NCBI GenBank assembly: GCA_947177325.1
Contig: CAMWUH010000104.1
Coordinates: 1-7,252 of the forward strand
Origin: an uncultured Bacteroidales bacterium
Lineage (GTDB): Bacteria; Bacteroidota; Bacteroidia; Bacteroidales; Muribaculaceae
Direction: 5' to 3'
DNA length: 7,252 nt
Shown here: one piece after another, positions 5,825-7,252 of the stretch
How positions within the stretch are numbered: the stretch's first letter is position 1
How the letters are laid out: each line of letters starts with the position of its first letter
Position numbers and translations under genes: made by a program
The notes under the pieces: generated by a model
Seen by the model: only the letters and a program-made list of their open reading frames with translations
What the model was told of the DNA's origin: nothing
Database searches by the model: none

Positions 5825-7161
5825 ATCACATTCGCTTGTGAGCTGTCATTTTGATTCAGGCCGCTGAAATCTTCGCCGGCTCCCTCGGCCTCGGGCAGCT
5901 CCACCGAAGCGTCGGTCAGCACAAACCCTGCGCTCCGCAGGTCGTCCCAATATTCGGGATATGATTTCGTCACCACCTCTATGTCGTTGATTACCATCCC
6001 TGGCACGAGCACGGCGGCCGGAGCAAATGCCATGGCCATCCGGTGATCTTCGTAGGTGTCAATCTCCGGCATCGCAAACACGGGGTGACGCTCGCCGTTC
6101 CAAACCATCTCTGAATCGCCGCGAAGCTCTATGATGAAGCCCAGCTTATCAAGCTCTTTTCGCAGCGCCTCCAGCCGGTCGGTCTCTTTGTGGCGCAAGG
6201 TCGACAAGCCGCGCAGGTGGAAGTGTATCCCTAACATGGCGGCCGTCACCGCCAGTGCGGGGGCCAGATCGGGATTGTCGCTCAGGTCCTGCTCAAAGCG
6301 CGAATGTTGGTCGGGCGACGCCGCCAGTTGCAATGCGTTCTCTACATCCTCCGCCTCTTCGGTCGTTACTCCCAGACGGGTAAAAAAATCGCTGACGGCG
6401 CGGTCTCCCTGACCCGATTCGGGGTCCAGTCCGGGCAGCGTCACGAAGCCGGCCGATATAGCTGTCAGCTCATACCAGTAGCTCGCCGCCGACCAGTCGC
6501 GCTCGGCGTAGGGCATCGCTTCGCTGTAAGGCTTCCCGCCAATGGTGATTTCGTCGCGGTCAATCTCAACCGCCGCTCCGGCTCTCTCCATCAGCTTGGC
6601 TGTCAGGGTGATATATGAGCGCGACACCACTTCGCCGGTCAACTCCAGGCGCAGGCCGCTCTCCATCGTCGGCCCTATCATCATCAGTGCCGATATGAAT
6701 TGCGACGACACCGACCCGTCAATCTGCAGCGCCCCTCCTTTCAGCCTGCGCCCTTTGATGCGCAGCGGTGCAAAGCCTTCCTCTGCTCCATATTCTATCT
6801 CGGCCCCCAATTGGCGCAAAGCGTCAACCAACGGCTTTATCGGGCGATGACGCAACCGCTCCGTGCCGTCGATCGTCACGTCAACCCCCTCTCTGACTGC
6901 AAAAAATGCGGTCAGAAATCGGAATGCCGTTCCGGCTGCTCCAACGTCGACCCGCTCGCCCGACTTCAATTCCGGCAGGCGCGACAATGCGGCCACCACT
7001 GCATCCGTATCATCGCAGCGCGCCGTCATCTCATCGGGCAGCCGACCGGCCCCGGGTGTTAAAGCATTGATTATCAGCTGGCGGTTAGTGACACTTTTCG
7101 ACAACGGCAACTCAATCGTCGCGTCAATCATTTCATCAGGAGGAAGTATGCGGTAATTCAT
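5821..7161 (-). CDS. aroA: 3-phosphoshikimate 1-carboxyvinyltransferase (EPSP synthase)
   Basis: This cytoplasmic enzyme joins shikimate 3-phosphate and phosphoenolpyruvate to make EPSP, the sixth step of the shikimate pathway towards chorismate and aromatic amino acids. The 446-residue protein carries the family landmarks in order: SKSVTNR at 21-27 (active-site Lys22, Arg27), GAAGTAFRFL at 74-83, RHRPIKPL at 104-111, SVSSQF at 150-155, DWSAASYW at 222-229, NPDLAP at 296-301 with the likely catalytic base Asp298, KETDR at 325-329, DHRMAMAF at 372-379 and TKSYPEYW at 398-405. The PEP/glyphosate loop departs from the enterobacterial GNAGTAMRPL form, with Ala for Asn and Phe for Pro. A polar, acidic tail of about 27 residues (420-446) runs past the usual family end. 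The ATG at 7161 has A-rich DNA just upstream and no competing start. The stop overlaps the next gene's start in an ATGA junction, so the two are probably translationally coupled. Confidence 0.95.
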   Translation of the reverse strand: MNYRILPPDEMIDATIELPLSKSVTNRQLIINALTPGAGRLPDEMTARCDDTDAVVAALSRLPELKSGERVDVGAAGTAFRFLTAFFAVREGVDVTIDGTERLRHRPIKPLVDALRQLGAEIEYGAEEGFAPLRIKGRRLKGGALQIDGSVSSQFISALMMIGPTMESGLRLELTGEVVSRSYITLTAKLMERAGAAVEIDRDEITIGGKPYSEAMPYAERDWSAASYWYELTAISAGFVTLPGLDPESGQGDRAVSDFFTRLGVTTEEAEDVENALQLAASPDQHSRFEQDLSDNPDLAPALAVTAAMLGIHFHLRGLSTLRHKETDRLEALRKELDKLGFIIELRGDSEMVWNGERHPVFAMPEIDTYEDHRMAMAFAPAAVLVPGMVINDIEVVTKSYPEYWDDLRSAGFVLTDASVELPEAEGAGEDFSGLNQNDSSQANVI

Positions 7162-7252
7162 CTGTTTTATATTAAATCTTTACTTTTCCACATTATTATA
7201 AGTAACTGTTTAAAATTAAATTATACTATATGCGAGATGGAAATTGAGGAAA
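7162..7252. promoter_or_regulatory. AT-rich upstream region of aroA
   Basis: This 91-base stretch is much richer in A and T than the genes and precedes the first minus-strand gene. On the minus strand TAATTTTA (7218-7211) matches TAnnTTTG at all but one fixed base and lies about 50 bases before the aroA ATG. On the plus strand TACTTTTC (7181-7188) is an equally good near-match. An ATG at 7237 opens plus-strand codons MEIEE up to the edge, so a divergent gene is possible but cannot be judged from five codons. Confidence 0.3.

Noticed and set aside
7237..7252. Possible start of a divergent plus-strand gene (ATG, MEIEE).
   Set aside because: Only five codons are visible. No ribosome-binding or clear promoter evidence separates it from chance, so it is not listed as a gene.

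Overview
The window reads as a stretch of a Bacteroidota chromosome, most likely order Bacteroidales. Four things point there: an rbfA gene followed by an FtsX/LolC-type permease; a Bacteroidales-type divergent EPSP synthase followed by a small CCxxHxxC membrane protein; an exact TAnnTTTG -7 promoter element; and A-rich sequence instead of clear Shine-Dalgarno sites ahead of starts. A family-level assignment (for example Muribaculaceae) would be a guess. All eight convincing genes lie on the minus strand, so transcription runs from right to left.

In transcription order, the first block is aroA (7161-5821), a small CCxxHxxC membrane protein whose start overlaps the aroA stop (5824-5390), an ABC-3 family metal-ion permease (5340-4528), a membrane-anchored GH25 lysozyme one base further on (4526-3771), the ribosome-maturation factor rbfA (3712-3329) and a LolC/LolE/FtsX-like permease (3259-2012). 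Gaps of 69 bases or less and two stop/start junctions suggest one long transcription unit or a few overlapping ones. The functions are mixed: aromatic amino acid synthesis, metal transport, cell wall cleavage, 30S maturation and lipoprotein or envelope transport.

The second block has its own promoter (-7 box TACCTTTG at 1974-1967). It holds two FKBP-type peptidyl-prolyl isomerases in tandem, a cytoplasmic one (1907-1281) and a lipoprotein (1245-349). They probably form a two-gene folding operon serving two compartments.

The last 348 bases (1-348) contain no gene but are far from featureless. They hold nested inverted repeats whose wobble pairs and GNRA loop only make sense for minus-strand RNA, a degenerate direct repeat, and a six-run G-quadruplex motif. 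This is the least explained part of the window and the best candidate for something undescribed: a structured 3' UTR, a free small RNA, or a leader for a gene beyond the left edge. The right edge (7162-7252) is AT-rich upstream DNA. No phage, transposon, CRISPR, tRNA or rRNA was seen.
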